From NCBI GenBank assembly GCA_965221835.1, contig OZ244916.1:1302001-1366000 (forward strand): a DNA stretch of 64,000 nt, given 5' to 3'. This document shows, piece by piece, positions 9,005 to 16,898 of this stretch (its first letter is position 1; each line of letters starts with the position of its first letter). Both the position numbers and the translations under genes were made by a program. Under the pieces are notes generated by a model. The model was not told the DNA's origin. It was given only the letters and a program-made list of their open reading frames with translations, and searched no databases. Origin of the DNA: Persebacter sp965221835 (GTDB lineage: Bacteria > Pseudomonadota > Gammaproteobacteria > Tethybacterales > Persebacteraceae).

Positions 9005-9496
9005 CTATGCCGGCAAAGATGCCACCGGACGCGCGCCGTCAAAGTTTTCTACGACGATGCATTCCTCTTCGTCAAGGCGCAAAATTATCAGACCGCGCCG
9101 CTTCGCTTCTTTTGCCGCTTCATCGGAAAGCAACTCGGCGCTGACCATTCCCAAAACTTTGCGGTTTTCCGTCAATTCCGGATTGAATTGTTTCGCAAAA
9201 TTCGGCAACGCGTTTTCGGCAAAATTGGCGACATCTTCCGCCGACATTGAATATGCGGCACGCCCCGCCGCGACAAAATCATCGGCGATTCCGACCACTT
9301 GAAATTCATCGTACATTTTCATGGAGCGCACTTCGCGGAGCGAAATATCGCCGAGACGTTTCTCCGCATCCAAGGCGATAAAAACTTTTTCGTGCCATTC
9401 CATCTGCCAGCCGTGTTTTTCAAAAATCCTGTCCAGCCAGCGTTCGCATGCCTCATACTTGCGGCGGCGTTTGGATTGTGCGTCAAAATTAGTCAT
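9005..9496 (-). CDS. Hypothetical protein, possibly nuclease-like C terminus
   Basis: A 163-residue soluble protein, not confidently recognised. It starts MTNFDAQSKRRRKYEACERW and has a charged N-terminal half. The C-terminal part (KVLGMVSAELLSDEAAKEAK, then RRGLIILRLDEEECIVVENF) recalls the last strands of PD-(D/E)XK-type proteins such as DUF3782 members, but no catalytic triad is evident, so this is weak. A TATAAT at 9504-9509 lies 7 nt before the ATG and suggests a leaderless mRNA. It is divergent from icd. Confidence 0.7.
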   Translation of the reverse strand: MTNFDAQSKRRRKYEACERWLDRIFEKHGWQMEWHEKVFIALDAEKRLGDISLREVRSMKMYDEFQVVGIADDFVAAGRAAYSMSAEDVANFAENALPNFAKQFNPELTENRKVLGMVSAELLSDEAAKEAKRRGLIILRLDEEECIVVENFDGARPVASLPA

Positions 9497-9503
9497 AATC
9501 TTA

Positions 9504-9567
9504 ATTATATCAAACCGCTGTAAAATCGCGTTATAATGGTTTTCGGAATTCTGAAACTAAAACGGAG
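9504..9567. promoter_or_regulatory. Divergent promoters for icd (+) and the 9496 gene (-)
   Basis: Minus-strand TATAAT at 9509-9504 sits 7 nt from the 9496 start codon. Plus-strand TATAAT at 9532-9537 serves icd, whose leader carries a GGAGA Shine-Dalgarno at about 9563-9567. The pair shows a leaderless and a normal leader arrangement side by side. Confidence 0.55.
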
Positions 9568-9575
9568 AACAAAAA

Positions 9576-10829
9576 ATGTCTGCAAATGAAATGCAAGTGC
9601 CGGAAAACGGCGAAAAAATTATTGTCGGCGAAAACGGCGTGTTGCAAACGCCCGCCCGTCCGATTATTCCTTTTATAGAAGGCGATGGAATCGGTGCGGA
9701 CATTACGCCCGTGATGCGGCGCGTTGTCGACGCCGCCGTTTCCGCCGCTTATGGCGATTCGCGCAAAATCGCGTGGATGGAAATATTCGCCGGCGAAAAA
9801 GCAGCGCAACGCAAAAAAGATGATTGGCTGCCCGCCGAAACATTGCGCGCGATTCGCGATTATGCCGTATCCATAAAAGGACCGCTGGCGACTCCAACCG
9901 GCGGCGGCATTCGTTCGCTCAATGTCGCGATTCGCCAAACATTAGATTTATATGCTTGCGTTCGTCCGGTGCGTTATTTTTCCGGCGTTATCTCGCCGCT
10001 CAAAAATCCCGAAAAAACCGACATGATTATTTTCCGCGAAAACGCCGAAGATATTTATGCGGGAATTGAATGGGAATCGGATTGCGCGGAAGCGAAAAAA
10101 ATAATTTCTTTTTTGCAAAACGAAATGGGCGTGAATAAAATTCGTTTTCCGGAATCGTCCGCCATCGGCATAAAACCGGTATCGCGCGAAGGAACGCGGC
10201 GACTCGTGCGGCGCGCCCTCCAAAACGCAGCGGACCAAAAACGCGAATCGGTGACATTGGTACACAAAGGCAACATTATGAAATTTACCGAAGGCGCGTT
10301 TATGCGTTGGGGTTACGAAATTGCGCGGGACGAATTTGGCGCAAAACTTTTGGACGGCGGACCGTGGCATGTTTTTCGCGCAAACGGGCGCGACATTGTC
10401 GTAAAAGATTTTATTGCCGATAACTTTTTGCAACAAATTTTATTGAAACCCGAAGAGTTTGATGTTGTCGCTACGCTTAACTTAAACGGCGATTATATTT
10501 CGGACGCATTGGCGGCGCAAGTCGGCGGCATCGGCATCGCGCCCGGCGCAAATCTTTCGGACGAATGCGCGGTGTTTGAAGCGACGCACGGCACCGCCCC
10601 CAAACACGCCGGACAAAACAAGGCAAATCCCGGTTCATTAATTCTTTCCGCCGAAATGATGTTGCGCCACATCGGTTGGAATGACGCCGCCGATTTGGTG
10701 ATTCGCGGAATGTCCGCCGCCATCGCCGCCGGAAAAGTAACTTACGATTTGGCGCGCGGAAATCCGAACGCCGAAACGCTTTCTTCATCCGATTTCGGCG
10801 AAGCCATCGCCGCGGCAATGCGTAAATAA
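9576..10829 (+). CDS. icd: NADP-dependent isocitrate dehydrogenase
   Basis: A 417-residue TCA-cycle enzyme oxidising isocitrate to 2-oxoglutarate, of the E. coli (subfamily I) type. Visible landmarks are IPFIEGDGIGADITP at the N terminus, the substrate loop RSLNVAIRQTLDLYACVRPV with the serine phosphorylated by AceK in E. coli, GNIMKFTEGAF and HGTAPKHAGQNKANPGS. The coenzyme determinants Lys344, Tyr391 and Arg395 of the E. coli enzyme are kept, which favours NADP, although Tyr345 is His and Val351 is Ala. The start has a clear GGAGA. Confidence 0.97.
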   Translation: MSANEMQVPENGEKIIVGENGVLQTPARPIIPFIEGDGIGADITPVMRRVVDAAVSAAYGDSRKIAWMEIFAGEKAAQRKKDDWLPAETLRAIRDYAVSIKGPLATPTGGGIRSLNVAIRQTLDLYACVRPVRYFSGVISPLKNPEKTDMIIFRENAEDIYAGIEWESDCAEAKKIISFLQNEMGVNKIRFPESSAIGIKPVSREGTRRLVRRALQNAADQKRESVTLVHKGNIMKFTEGAFMRWGYEIARDEFGAKLLDGGPWHVFRANGRDIVVKDFIADNFLQQILLKPEEFDVVATLNLNGDYISDALAAQVGGIGIAPGANLSDECAVFEATHGTAPKHAGQNKANPGSLILSAEMMLRHIGWNDAADLVIRGMSAAIAAGKVTYDLARGNPNAETLSSSDFGEAIAAAMRK

Positions 10830-10852
10830 AATTCGGAGATTTTTTCTATTTT

Positions 10853-11052
10853 CGGAAATTTGCGTTTTTTTATTTTTGGAGATTTCTTTTTAATTTTCGG
10901 AGATTTCCGTTTTTTTATTTTTGGAGATTTCTTTTTAATTTTCGGAAATTTGCGTTTTTTTATTTTCGGAGATTTTTTTATTTTCGGAAATTTCCGTTTT
11001 TTTATTTTCGGAGATTTCTTTTCTATTTTCGGAAATTTGCGTTTTTTTCTCC
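10853..11052. repeat. AT-rich tandem repeat after icd
   Basis: Four units starting CGGAAATTT or CGGAGATTT begin at 10853, 10898, 10943 and 10985, with a partial fifth at 11030. Unit lengths are 45, 45, 42 and 45 bp. Each unit is built from two smaller halves of the form CGGA(A/G)ATTT plus a T-run. All lengths are multiples of three, so a frame stays open across it, but the Phe-rich product is not credible. The array fills the gap between the converging icd and mltA genes. Confidence 0.85.
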
Positions 11053-11100
11053 ATTTTTGTGCAGGCGGAAATTTTTGTAAAATTTCGCTGTTGCCAAAAA

Positions 11101-12204
11101 TTAGCGCGGCAACAAGACGAACATTTTGCCGCGCGATTTCATCAATCCCGCCATTGTTTCGGCGCGGTCGCCGCGTCCCCAGAAAAAATCGGCGCGAATG
11201 TCGCCTTTGATTGCACCGCCCGAATCTTGCGCGAACATCAATTTTTGCAAAGGCGCGCCGTTATCCGGGGCGGTCGTTGCCAGCCACACCGGTGCGCCGC
11301 GCGGCACTTTTGTAAAATCCGCCGCCAAACTTCGTTCCGGCGTCAACATCACGCCCAACGCGCCAATCGGTCCGTCGCCGACTTCGGCGCGGCGCGAAAA
11401 AAATACATAACTCGGATTTTCGTTAAGCAAATCATCCGCCCGCGCGGGATTTTTTCGCAACCAATCGCGCAACGAAAATAAATTTACTTCTTCAATTTGC
11501 ATTTCGCCGCGCGCCACCAGCAACTTGCCGATGGAACGATACGGATGTCCGTTCTGGTCGCGATAGCCGACTCCGACAACTTCGCCGTCCGGCAATTGCA
11601 CCAGCCCTGATCCTTGAATATGCAAAAAAAACAGCGCGTGCTTGTCGTCCACCCACAAAATTTCATCGCCCGTCAGCGGTGCATTTTCGCCGTCAATTTC
11701 GGCGCGGGAATAGTACGGAACGACTTCGCCGTTTTGCACCCGTCCGCGAAGACGTTTGTTTTGCAAAGACGGATACAAATCGCCCAGCGATATGCGCAGC
11801 AAATCGTCCGGGCGCGCGTACACCGGATATTGATAGCGCGCGGAAGGCGAAAATGCGCCGCGCAAAAGCGGTTCGTAATAGCCGGTAATTAATCCTTCAT
11901 CGCCGCCCGCCGCCGTCAAAAGCCGGTGCGGCAAAAAATGCGTTTCAAAAAATTGTCGCGCCGCAGACGACGAAACGGGCGACAATCGCGCCGCGGCGGC
12001 GCACGGCGTTTTCCATTCTTCGCCGCGCAATGTTTCGCAACTGCGCAAAAATACCGGCACCGCGGCGGCATGATCATCCGCCCGCCAGCCCGGCAAATCG
12101 TCCCACGAAACGACAACGCGGCGCGGCGAATCGGAAACGCCCGCGCAACCCGACAAAAACGCGAAACATAAAATCGCCGCGAGAAATAAAAAACGCGTTT
12201 TCAT
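11101..12204 (-). CDS. mltA: Membrane-bound lytic murein transglycosylase A
   Basis: A 367-residue lipoprotein that cleaves peptidoglycan between MurNAc and GlcNAc with formation of 1,6-anhydroMurNAc. The signal peptide ends in the lipobox LSGC (Cys20), so it is anchored to a membrane, normally the outer one. The MltA domain is recognised by LITGYYEPLLRG and YPVYARPDDLL. The C-terminal 3D domain ends DSGGAIKGDIRADFFWGRGD, which contains the expected catalytic Asp. The start overlaps the end of the upstream pfkB-family gene by 4 bp (ATGA). Confidence 0.94.
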   Translation of the reverse strand: MKTRFLFLAAILCFAFLSGCAGVSDSPRRVVVSWDDLPGWRADDHAAAVPVFLRSCETLRGEEWKTPCAAAARLSPVSSSAARQFFETHFLPHRLLTAAGGDEGLITGYYEPLLRGAFSPSARYQYPVYARPDDLLRISLGDLYPSLQNKRLRGRVQNGEVVPYYSRAEIDGENAPLTGDEILWVDDKHALFFLHIQGSGLVQLPDGEVVGVGYRDQNGHPYRSIGKLLVARGEMQIEEVNLFSLRDWLRKNPARADDLLNENPSYVFFSRRAEVGDGPIGALGVMLTPERSLAADFTKVPRGAPVWLATTAPDNGAPLQKLMFAQDSGGAIKGDIRADFFWGRGDRAETMAGLMKSRGKMFVLLPR

Positions 12205-13136
12205 TTGTCGCTTTCGCCAAACAAACGCGCGCGTTCGGTTTCCGCGCGTGCGGCGGAAATATCGTACGACTGCCCGCCGGTATGCATCGCTTTAATGCCG
12301 GCGACAACTGAGGCGAATTGCACAATTCGCCGCCATTGCCATTCGTGTGCGAGACCGTATAAAACGCCCGCCCGATAGGCGTCTCCGCAGCCGGTTGTGT
12401 CGGCGGTTGCACCGAATGTCGCCGCCGCCGTGCGAAAAGTTTGTCCGCCGTGCGACACTTCGGAACCCGCATCGCCATGCGTAATTAATAACGCGCGCAT
12501 TTCGTTCGCGACAAACGGCGCGCCGGTAGTTTTTTGGAACGCGGCGTATTCGTCTTGATTAAAAATCGCCGCCCGACACAACGCAGCCATTTCGCGCAAC
12601 TCGTCCGCCGAAAATAATCCGACCGCCTGCCCGGGATCAAAAATAAACGGTGTTTTTGCCGCCGCCAGTTCGCGCGAAAAACGCAACATTCCTTCTTTGC
12701 CGTTCGGTGCGACAATCGCCCAATCGGGCGCGGCGGGCGAATCGGAAATACTTTGCAAATGCGCCAATCCGGCGGCACCGGGATGGAAAAAAATCATCTG
12801 ACTTTCGTCATCGTCGTTGATGATGAACGCCTGCGCGGTCAATTCGCCGTCCATAATTTTAACTGCAGAATCGCAAATTCCGCAGTCGGCGAGATGGGCG
12901 CGATAGGGCGCGAAATCTTCGCCCGCCGCCGCCATCAATCGCGGCGACATTCCCAACTGCCGCAAGCCGTAGGCGATATTGCCCGCGCAGCCGCCGAAAC
13001 GCCGCCGCATTTCGGGCGCGGTATATGCCGCCGAAAATCCCGCCGCCGCCGGGTCGGAAAGCCGCGCACCGAAACGCCCGCGCACCCGCATAATATAATC
13101 AAACGCCAGCGATCCCGTAATCAAAATTTCCGCCAT
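12201..13136 (-). CDS. PfkB-family carbohydrate/nucleoside kinase
   Basis: A 311-residue ribokinase-fold kinase. The N-terminal substrate motif is RRRFGGCAGNIAYGLRQLG and the C-terminal signature TTGCGDAYRAGVLYG carries the catalytic Asp and anion hole. Close proteobacterial relatives are often labelled adenosine or purine kinase, but the substrate cannot be fixed here. The chosen ATG (13136) has GGAG about 9 nt upstream; an earlier in-frame codon lacks this. It is coupled to mltA through an ATGA overlap, although no functional link between the two is obvious. Confidence 0.88.
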   Translation of the reverse strand: MAEILITGSLAFDYIMRVRGRFGARLSDPAAAGFSAAYTAPEMRRRFGGCAGNIAYGLRQLGMSPRLMAAAGEDFAPYRAHLADCGICDSAVKIMDGELTAQAFIINDDDESQMIFFHPGAAGLAHLQSISDSPAAPDWAIVAPNGKEGMLRFSRELAAAKTPFIFDPGQAVGLFSADELREMAALCRAAIFNQDEYAAFQKTTGAPFVANEMRALLITHGDAGSEVSHGGQTFRTAAATFGATADTTGCGDAYRAGVLYGLAHEWQWRRIVQFASVVAGIKAMHTGGQSYDISAARAETERARLFGESDK

Positions 13137-13341
13137 TAATTTTCTCCGCAAAAACCGCCATTATACCGCCGACTTTTTTTGTTGACAACTGCCGCGATAA
13201 TTTTTTTTGCATTTTTGCACAAAACCGCGATTTTGTTTCGCCAACTTTTTTTCCGCCATTTTCGTAATTTCCATATTCGGAAAATGGCGAAAAAGTTTAA
13301 ATTATTAACCCCGCCCGGCGACAATTCGCATTTTCGCGCCC

Positions 13342-14595
13342 TCAAATCTCGCGCCGCATCAGCGATTCTTCAAACGGAAAATGCGAAAGTACTTCGCAAC
13401 CGCTTTCGGTAATTAGAACTTGCTGTTCCAATTTAACGCCTTCGGCATCGTCTTTGCCGCCGATATAACTTTCCAAACACAAAGTTGTCATCGGATGCAA
13501 AACGCCATCGTAACCGGCGGAATCAAAATCTTGTTTGTGCAAAATGTATGGATATTCGCCGGTCATGCCGACACCGTGCGCAAGTACGAAATAACGGTTG
13601 TTTGCGAATTCATCCGGAATTTTCCACGCCTTTTCGGAAATTTCCGCAAACGACATGCCCGGTTTTATCATCTCCGCATTGTGATGAATTTCGTCCAGCG
13701 CGAGTTGATATAACTTGCGTTGTCGCGCGGAAGGTGCGCCGCCGCCGCAATAAAAAGTGCGCGAATAATCGGCGTAATAACCGAACGGTCCGATGACATC
13801 GGTATCCAGGGCGACCAGTTCCCCGTCCGCCGCCGCACGGGCGGAACATTCCTGAAACCACGGATTTGTCCGAACGCCGGACGCCATTAAACGGGTTTCC
13901 ACATAATCGCCGCCCGCTGCAATGATGGATTCGTGCAGCAACGCCCATAGCGCGTTTTCGGACATTCCCGGACGGACGGCGGCGCGCAACTTTTCCACGC
14001 CGGCATCTGTTGCGGCGATGGAGGCGCGAATGCATTTTATTTCCTCCGCCGATTTTTGCGCCCGCGCATGCTCCAATGCGCGTTGTGCGTCAAACAATTG
14101 AAAGCCGCGTTTTTCTAACGCGCGTTGATGCAAAACAGTCGCGGTTTCAACGCCGAGTCGCCGCCCGCAAGGACGCGCCAAATCGGCGATTTCGTCCGCC
14201 CATTCTTCGGCTTTTTCTTCTTGCCGCGAATCGGCGGCGACAGCGGAAGCGCAAACGCACGGACGAATTTCGTCCGCCAAAGAGCCCGCCGCCAGATGCG
14301 CGCATCCCGGAAATTCAAACAACACAACCGCCCCTTCGCGCGGAATAAACGCATAACGCGAAGCGGGATTGCGCGAGGTAAAAATCTGCATATTGCGCGC
14401 GCCGGTCGCATAGCGGATATTGACGGCGTCAAACAAAACGCAAGCGTCCAGTTCCATTTTTTCCATTTCGGTACGCAATCGCGCGAGTCGGTGCGCGTAC
14501 AATTTCGGCAAATCGGCGGCGGCGGAATCGGGCGCGGCGGATGAAGGCAAAAAACGTGCCTTTCCCCGCACTTTGCGCGGATCAAAAAACGACAT
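13342..14595 (-). CDS. M24B metallopeptidase-fold protein of the DddP type, catalytic Asp replaced by Gly
   Basis: A 417-residue protein with a creatinase-like N-terminal domain and a C-terminal pita-bread domain. Six potential metal ligands are Asp264, Asp266, Asp276, His340, Glu375 and Glu390. Their spacing is identical to the ligands I recall for the DMSP lyase DddP of Ruegeria (295, 297, 307, 371, 406, 421), including the extra second Asp in LDTDVIGPFGYYADYSRTF. The residue matching its proposed catalytic Asp377 is Gly346 (HGVGMTGEYP). It may therefore be a DddP-clade enzyme with another activity, such as an Xaa-Pro-like hydrolase, rather than a DMSP lyase. It stands alone between pfkB and gor. 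Confidence 0.8.
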   Translation of the reverse strand: MSFFDPRKVRGKARFLPSSAAPDSAAADLPKLYAHRLARLRTEMEKMELDACVLFDAVNIRYATGARNMQIFTSRNPASRYAFIPREGAVVLFEFPGCAHLAAGSLADEIRPCVCASAVAADSRQEEKAEEWADEIADLARPCGRRLGVETATVLHQRALEKRGFQLFDAQRALEHARAQKSAEEIKCIRASIAATDAGVEKLRAAVRPGMSENALWALLHESIIAAGGDYVETRLMASGVRTNPWFQECSARAAADGELVALDTDVIGPFGYYADYSRTFYCGGGAPSARQRKLYQLALDEIHHNAEMIKPGMSFAEISEKAWKIPDEFANNRYFVLAHGVGMTGEYPYILHKQDFDSAGYDGVLHPMTTLCLESYIGGKDDAEGVKLEQQVLITESGCEVLSHFPFEESLMRREI

Positions 14596-14719
14596 CGGCG
14601 TATCTCGGCATGCGATTTTTTTTACGAATTTTTTCGGAGTTTTTACGAATTTTTTCGGAATTTTTACAAAAAATAAAAAACAGAATCGTCCAGAATCTTC
14701 ATAACCATATCACAAATTT
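14596..14719. other. AT-rich spacer with short direct repeats
   Basis: Three near-copies of a TTTTTTCGGA(G/A)TTTTTACGAA-like word lie at about 14630-14670, immediately upstream of the M24 gene start. No clear promoter hexamers for that gene were found here. Confidence 0.4.
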
Positions 14720-14911
14720 ATATTTTTTTATAACATGCGAAATTAAATGCGAAATTAATTTTTTTATAACATGTGGAATTAATATTTTTTTATAACATGC
14801 GAAATTAATACGGAATTAATAATGCGAAACTAATGTTTTTTTATAACATGCGAAATTAATGCGGAATTAATAATGCGAAACTAATATTTTTTTATAACAT
14901 TTTTATAACAT
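14720..14911. repeat. AT-rich repeat array upstream of gor
   Basis: The word TTTTTTTATAACATGCGAAA recurs about six times with variable spacing (about 24, 39 and 51 bp). It is followed in several copies by AATTAATGCGGAATTAATAA-like extensions. No gene fits. The TATAAC words look like -10 elements but are not placed near a start codon. The array fills most of the 420 bp between the M24 gene and gor. Confidence 0.8.
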
Positions 14912-15003
14912 GCGAAACTGTCCGTTTGCGTTGCAAAAGCGCGACTTCGTTTTTTTCATTAAAATACTTTTTTTATTAATTTTATTAAAATACCTGCGTG
15001 TGC

Positions 15004-15009
15004 TACAAT
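15004..15009 (+). promoter_or_regulatory. -10 hexamer (TACAAT) 6 nt before gor
   Basis: GTGTGCTACAATCGGCGAATG places the ATG exactly 6 nt after the hexamer, with no Shine-Dalgarno between them. It is one of eight such arrangements in the window. Confidence 0.6.
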
Positions 15010-15015
15010 CGGCGA

Positions 15016-16371
15016 ATGCGGGAATGCGATTTATTGGTGATTGGCGGCGGCAGCGGCGGTGTGCGGGCGGCGCGATTGGCGGCGCAACGCGGCAAAAATG
15101 TCATTCTCGCCGAAAAAAACGCCCTCGGCGGCACTTGCGTCAATATCGGCTGCGTGCCGAAAAAAATATTCGTTTATGCTTCTTCATTTTCCGATGATTT
15201 TTCCGCCGCCGCCGCTTTCGGCTGGACTGCCGCAAACGGCGGCGCGCACGACTGGAAAACTTTGCGCGAAAACAAAAACCGCGAAATCGCGCGCCTGAAT
15301 TCGGTTTATGCCAAACTTCTCAAAAATGCGGGCGTAAAAGTTATCGCCGATTCCGCCGAGTTGTGCGGCGACAACATTGTGCGGGCGGACGGCGAAGATA
15401 TTCGCGCCGACAAAATTCTCATCGCTACCGGCGCGGTGCCGGCGCGTCCGAATTTGCCGGGGGCGGCGTTGGGATTGTTGTCCGATGACATGTTTTTTCT
15501 TCCGTCTTTGCCGCGCCGGGCGGCGGTTGTCGGCGGCGGTTATATCGCGCTGGAGTTTGCCGGCATTTTGGCGGGACTCGGCGTGGAAACGAGTTTGTGC
15601 TATCGCGCCGATTTGCCGTTGCGCGGTTTTGATGACGATTTACGCGCGCATTTGGCAACCGAAATCGCGGCGCGCGGCGTGCAAATTCGTGCCGGAAATG
15701 CCCCCGTCAAAATAGACAAAAACGGCGACACATTGCGCCTGCATTTTGCGAACGGCGATGCGCTGGATACCGATATTGTTTTGCTGGCGACCGGACGCAA
15801 ACCATCCCTCCCGCCCGGACTGGACAAAACCGGCGCCGAAGCAAACGAACGCGGTTTTTTGGAAGTGGATGACGATTATCGCGTTCGCGGTTGCGATTCG
15901 TTGTATGCCGTGGGCGATGTTTTGCAAACGCCCGCATTGACTCCGGTAGCGACCGCCGAAGCGGGTGCGTTTGTCGCCCGCGCATTTGGCGGCGGCGGCG
16001 GCAACAATTCGTCTGCGCAAGTGGATTATGCGCACATTCCCACGGCGGTATTTTCGCGTCCGCCGCTGGCGACAGTCGGCATGACCGAATCCGCCGCCGC
16101 CAAAAAAGGAATCGCCGTCAAAGTACACAAAAGCGCATTTGCGACAATGAAAAACGGATTCGCCGGACGGCAATGGAAAATGCTGATGAAACTTGTCGCA
16201 GACGAAAAAAGCGGAAAAATCTTGGGCGCACATCTGGTCGGCGAAGACGCCGCCGAAATCATTCAAGGCATCGCCGTTGCGGTAAAAATGGGCGCAACCA
16301 AAGCCGATTTCGATTCCACCATCGGCGTCCACCCCAGCAGTGCCGAAGAATTCGTCACAATGCCCGACTGA
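15016..16371 (+). CDS. gor: Glutathione reductase (pyridine nucleotide-disulfide oxidoreductase)
   Basis: A 451-residue FAD enzyme that reduces glutathione disulfide with NADPH. The FAD fold is LLVIGGGSGGVRAARLAA, the redox disulfide lies in GGTCVNIGCVPKK, and the NADPH fold is VVGGGYIALEFAGILAGLG followed by YRADLPLRGFD with the Arg residues expected for NADPH. The dimer-interface end VHPSSAEEFVTMPD holds the His-Pro and Glu of the active site. The second ATG of the region is chosen because it lies 6 nt from a TACAAT hexamer and matches the family N terminus. A terminator-like hairpin follows at 16380. Confidence 0.94.
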   Translation: MRECDLLVIGGGSGGVRAARLAAQRGKNVILAEKNALGGTCVNIGCVPKKIFVYASSFSDDFSAAAAFGWTAANGGAHDWKTLRENKNREIARLNSVYAKLLKNAGVKVIADSAELCGDNIVRADGEDIRADKILIATGAVPARPNLPGAALGLLSDDMFFLPSLPRRAAVVGGGYIALEFAGILAGLGVETSLCYRADLPLRGFDDDLRAHLATEIAARGVQIRAGNAPVKIDKNGDTLRLHFANGDALDTDIVLLATGRKPSLPPGLDKTGAEANERGFLEVDDDYRVRGCDSLYAVGDVLQTPALTPVATAEAGAFVARAFGGGGGNNSSAQVDYAHIPTAVFSRPPLATVGMTESAAAKKGIAVKVHKSAFATMKNGFAGRQWKMLMKLVADEKSGKILGAHLVGEDAAEIIQGIAVAVKMGATKADFDSTIGVHPSSAEEFVTMPD

Positions 16372-16379
16372 TTTTTTCG

Positions 16380-16398
16380 CGCCCCTTGCGGGCGTTTT
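16380..16398 (+). terminator. Short hairpin plus T-run after gor
   Basis: CGCCC-CTTGC-GGGCG followed by TTTT, 8 nt after the gor stop codon. The stem is only 5 bp, so termination may be weak. Confidence 0.45.
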
Positions 16399-16497
16399 CG
16401 CCTTCGCCCGCCGCTGTCATTTTCGGTTTTCGGTATTCAGGTTTTTCGGCGGAATGGTGCAAATCGCGAAACGGCGGGCGATTTTTTGCGATTTATC

Positions 16498-16526
16498 TTG
16501 TATTTTGCGCGCATAAATACTATAAT
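16498..16526 (+). promoter_or_regulatory. tmRNA promoter
   Basis: TTGTAT (16498-16503), a 17-bp spacer and a perfect TATAAT (16521-16526). The mature tmRNA begins 14 nt after the -10 element, leaving a short 5' precursor for RNase P to remove. Confidence 0.75.
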
Positions 16527-16539
16527 TGATTTATTCCAC

Positions 16540-16898
16540 GGGGGCGCACTTGGGCTTTGACGTGGGTTACGAAACAGACGGAGCATGCCAAGGTCGGAAT
16601 TCCTTGTAAAACCGTTCCACAAAACAATATAAACGCCAACGATGAGCGTTTCGCACTCGCCGCCTAAAAATCGGTGATGCCTTCACCCCGAAGAGTTCGC
16701 GATTCGGAATGTGGAGTAATATAGCGGACTCGCCGCCTTGCAGTGCCGACGGGCAATGCGGTTAAAAATAGACGGCTGGCGCGGATTTCGCCTCGTTCTT
16801 CGGGCGTTTTTGCGCAAGACACAAACGACGAACTAAGCATGTAGTCGCCGGCTGTGTAGGACTCGCGGACGGGGGTTCAATTCCCCCCGCCTCCACCA
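16540..16898 (+). ncRNA. ssrA: tmRNA (one-piece)
   Basis: A 359-nt transfer-messenger RNA for rescue of stalled ribosomes. The 5' end GGGGGCG pairs with CGCCTCC before the encoded ACCA at the 3' end (one G-U pair). The T arm GGGTTCAATTCCC sits near 16873-16886. The tag frame starts at GCC (16635) and reads ANDERFALAA, with a TAA stop at 16665-16667. The single-piece form and this tag fit beta/gammaproteobacteria, and I recall this exact tag for Bordetella. The 3' end is overlapped antisense by the end of the neighbouring membrane-protein frame. Confidence 0.96.

Noticed and set aside
10860..11210. Phe-rich open frame across the icd-downstream repeats
   Set aside because: It exists only because repeat lengths are multiples of three; composition is low-complexity and its end lies antisense to mltA.
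13342..14595. Functional DMSP lyase DddP
   Set aside because: The residue matching the proposed catalytic Asp is Gly, and no DMSP-related genes are nearby, so only a DddP-like call is kept.
16540..16898. Genomic island integrated at ssrA
   Set aside because: No integrase gene and no second copy of the ssrA 3' end were seen in the window.
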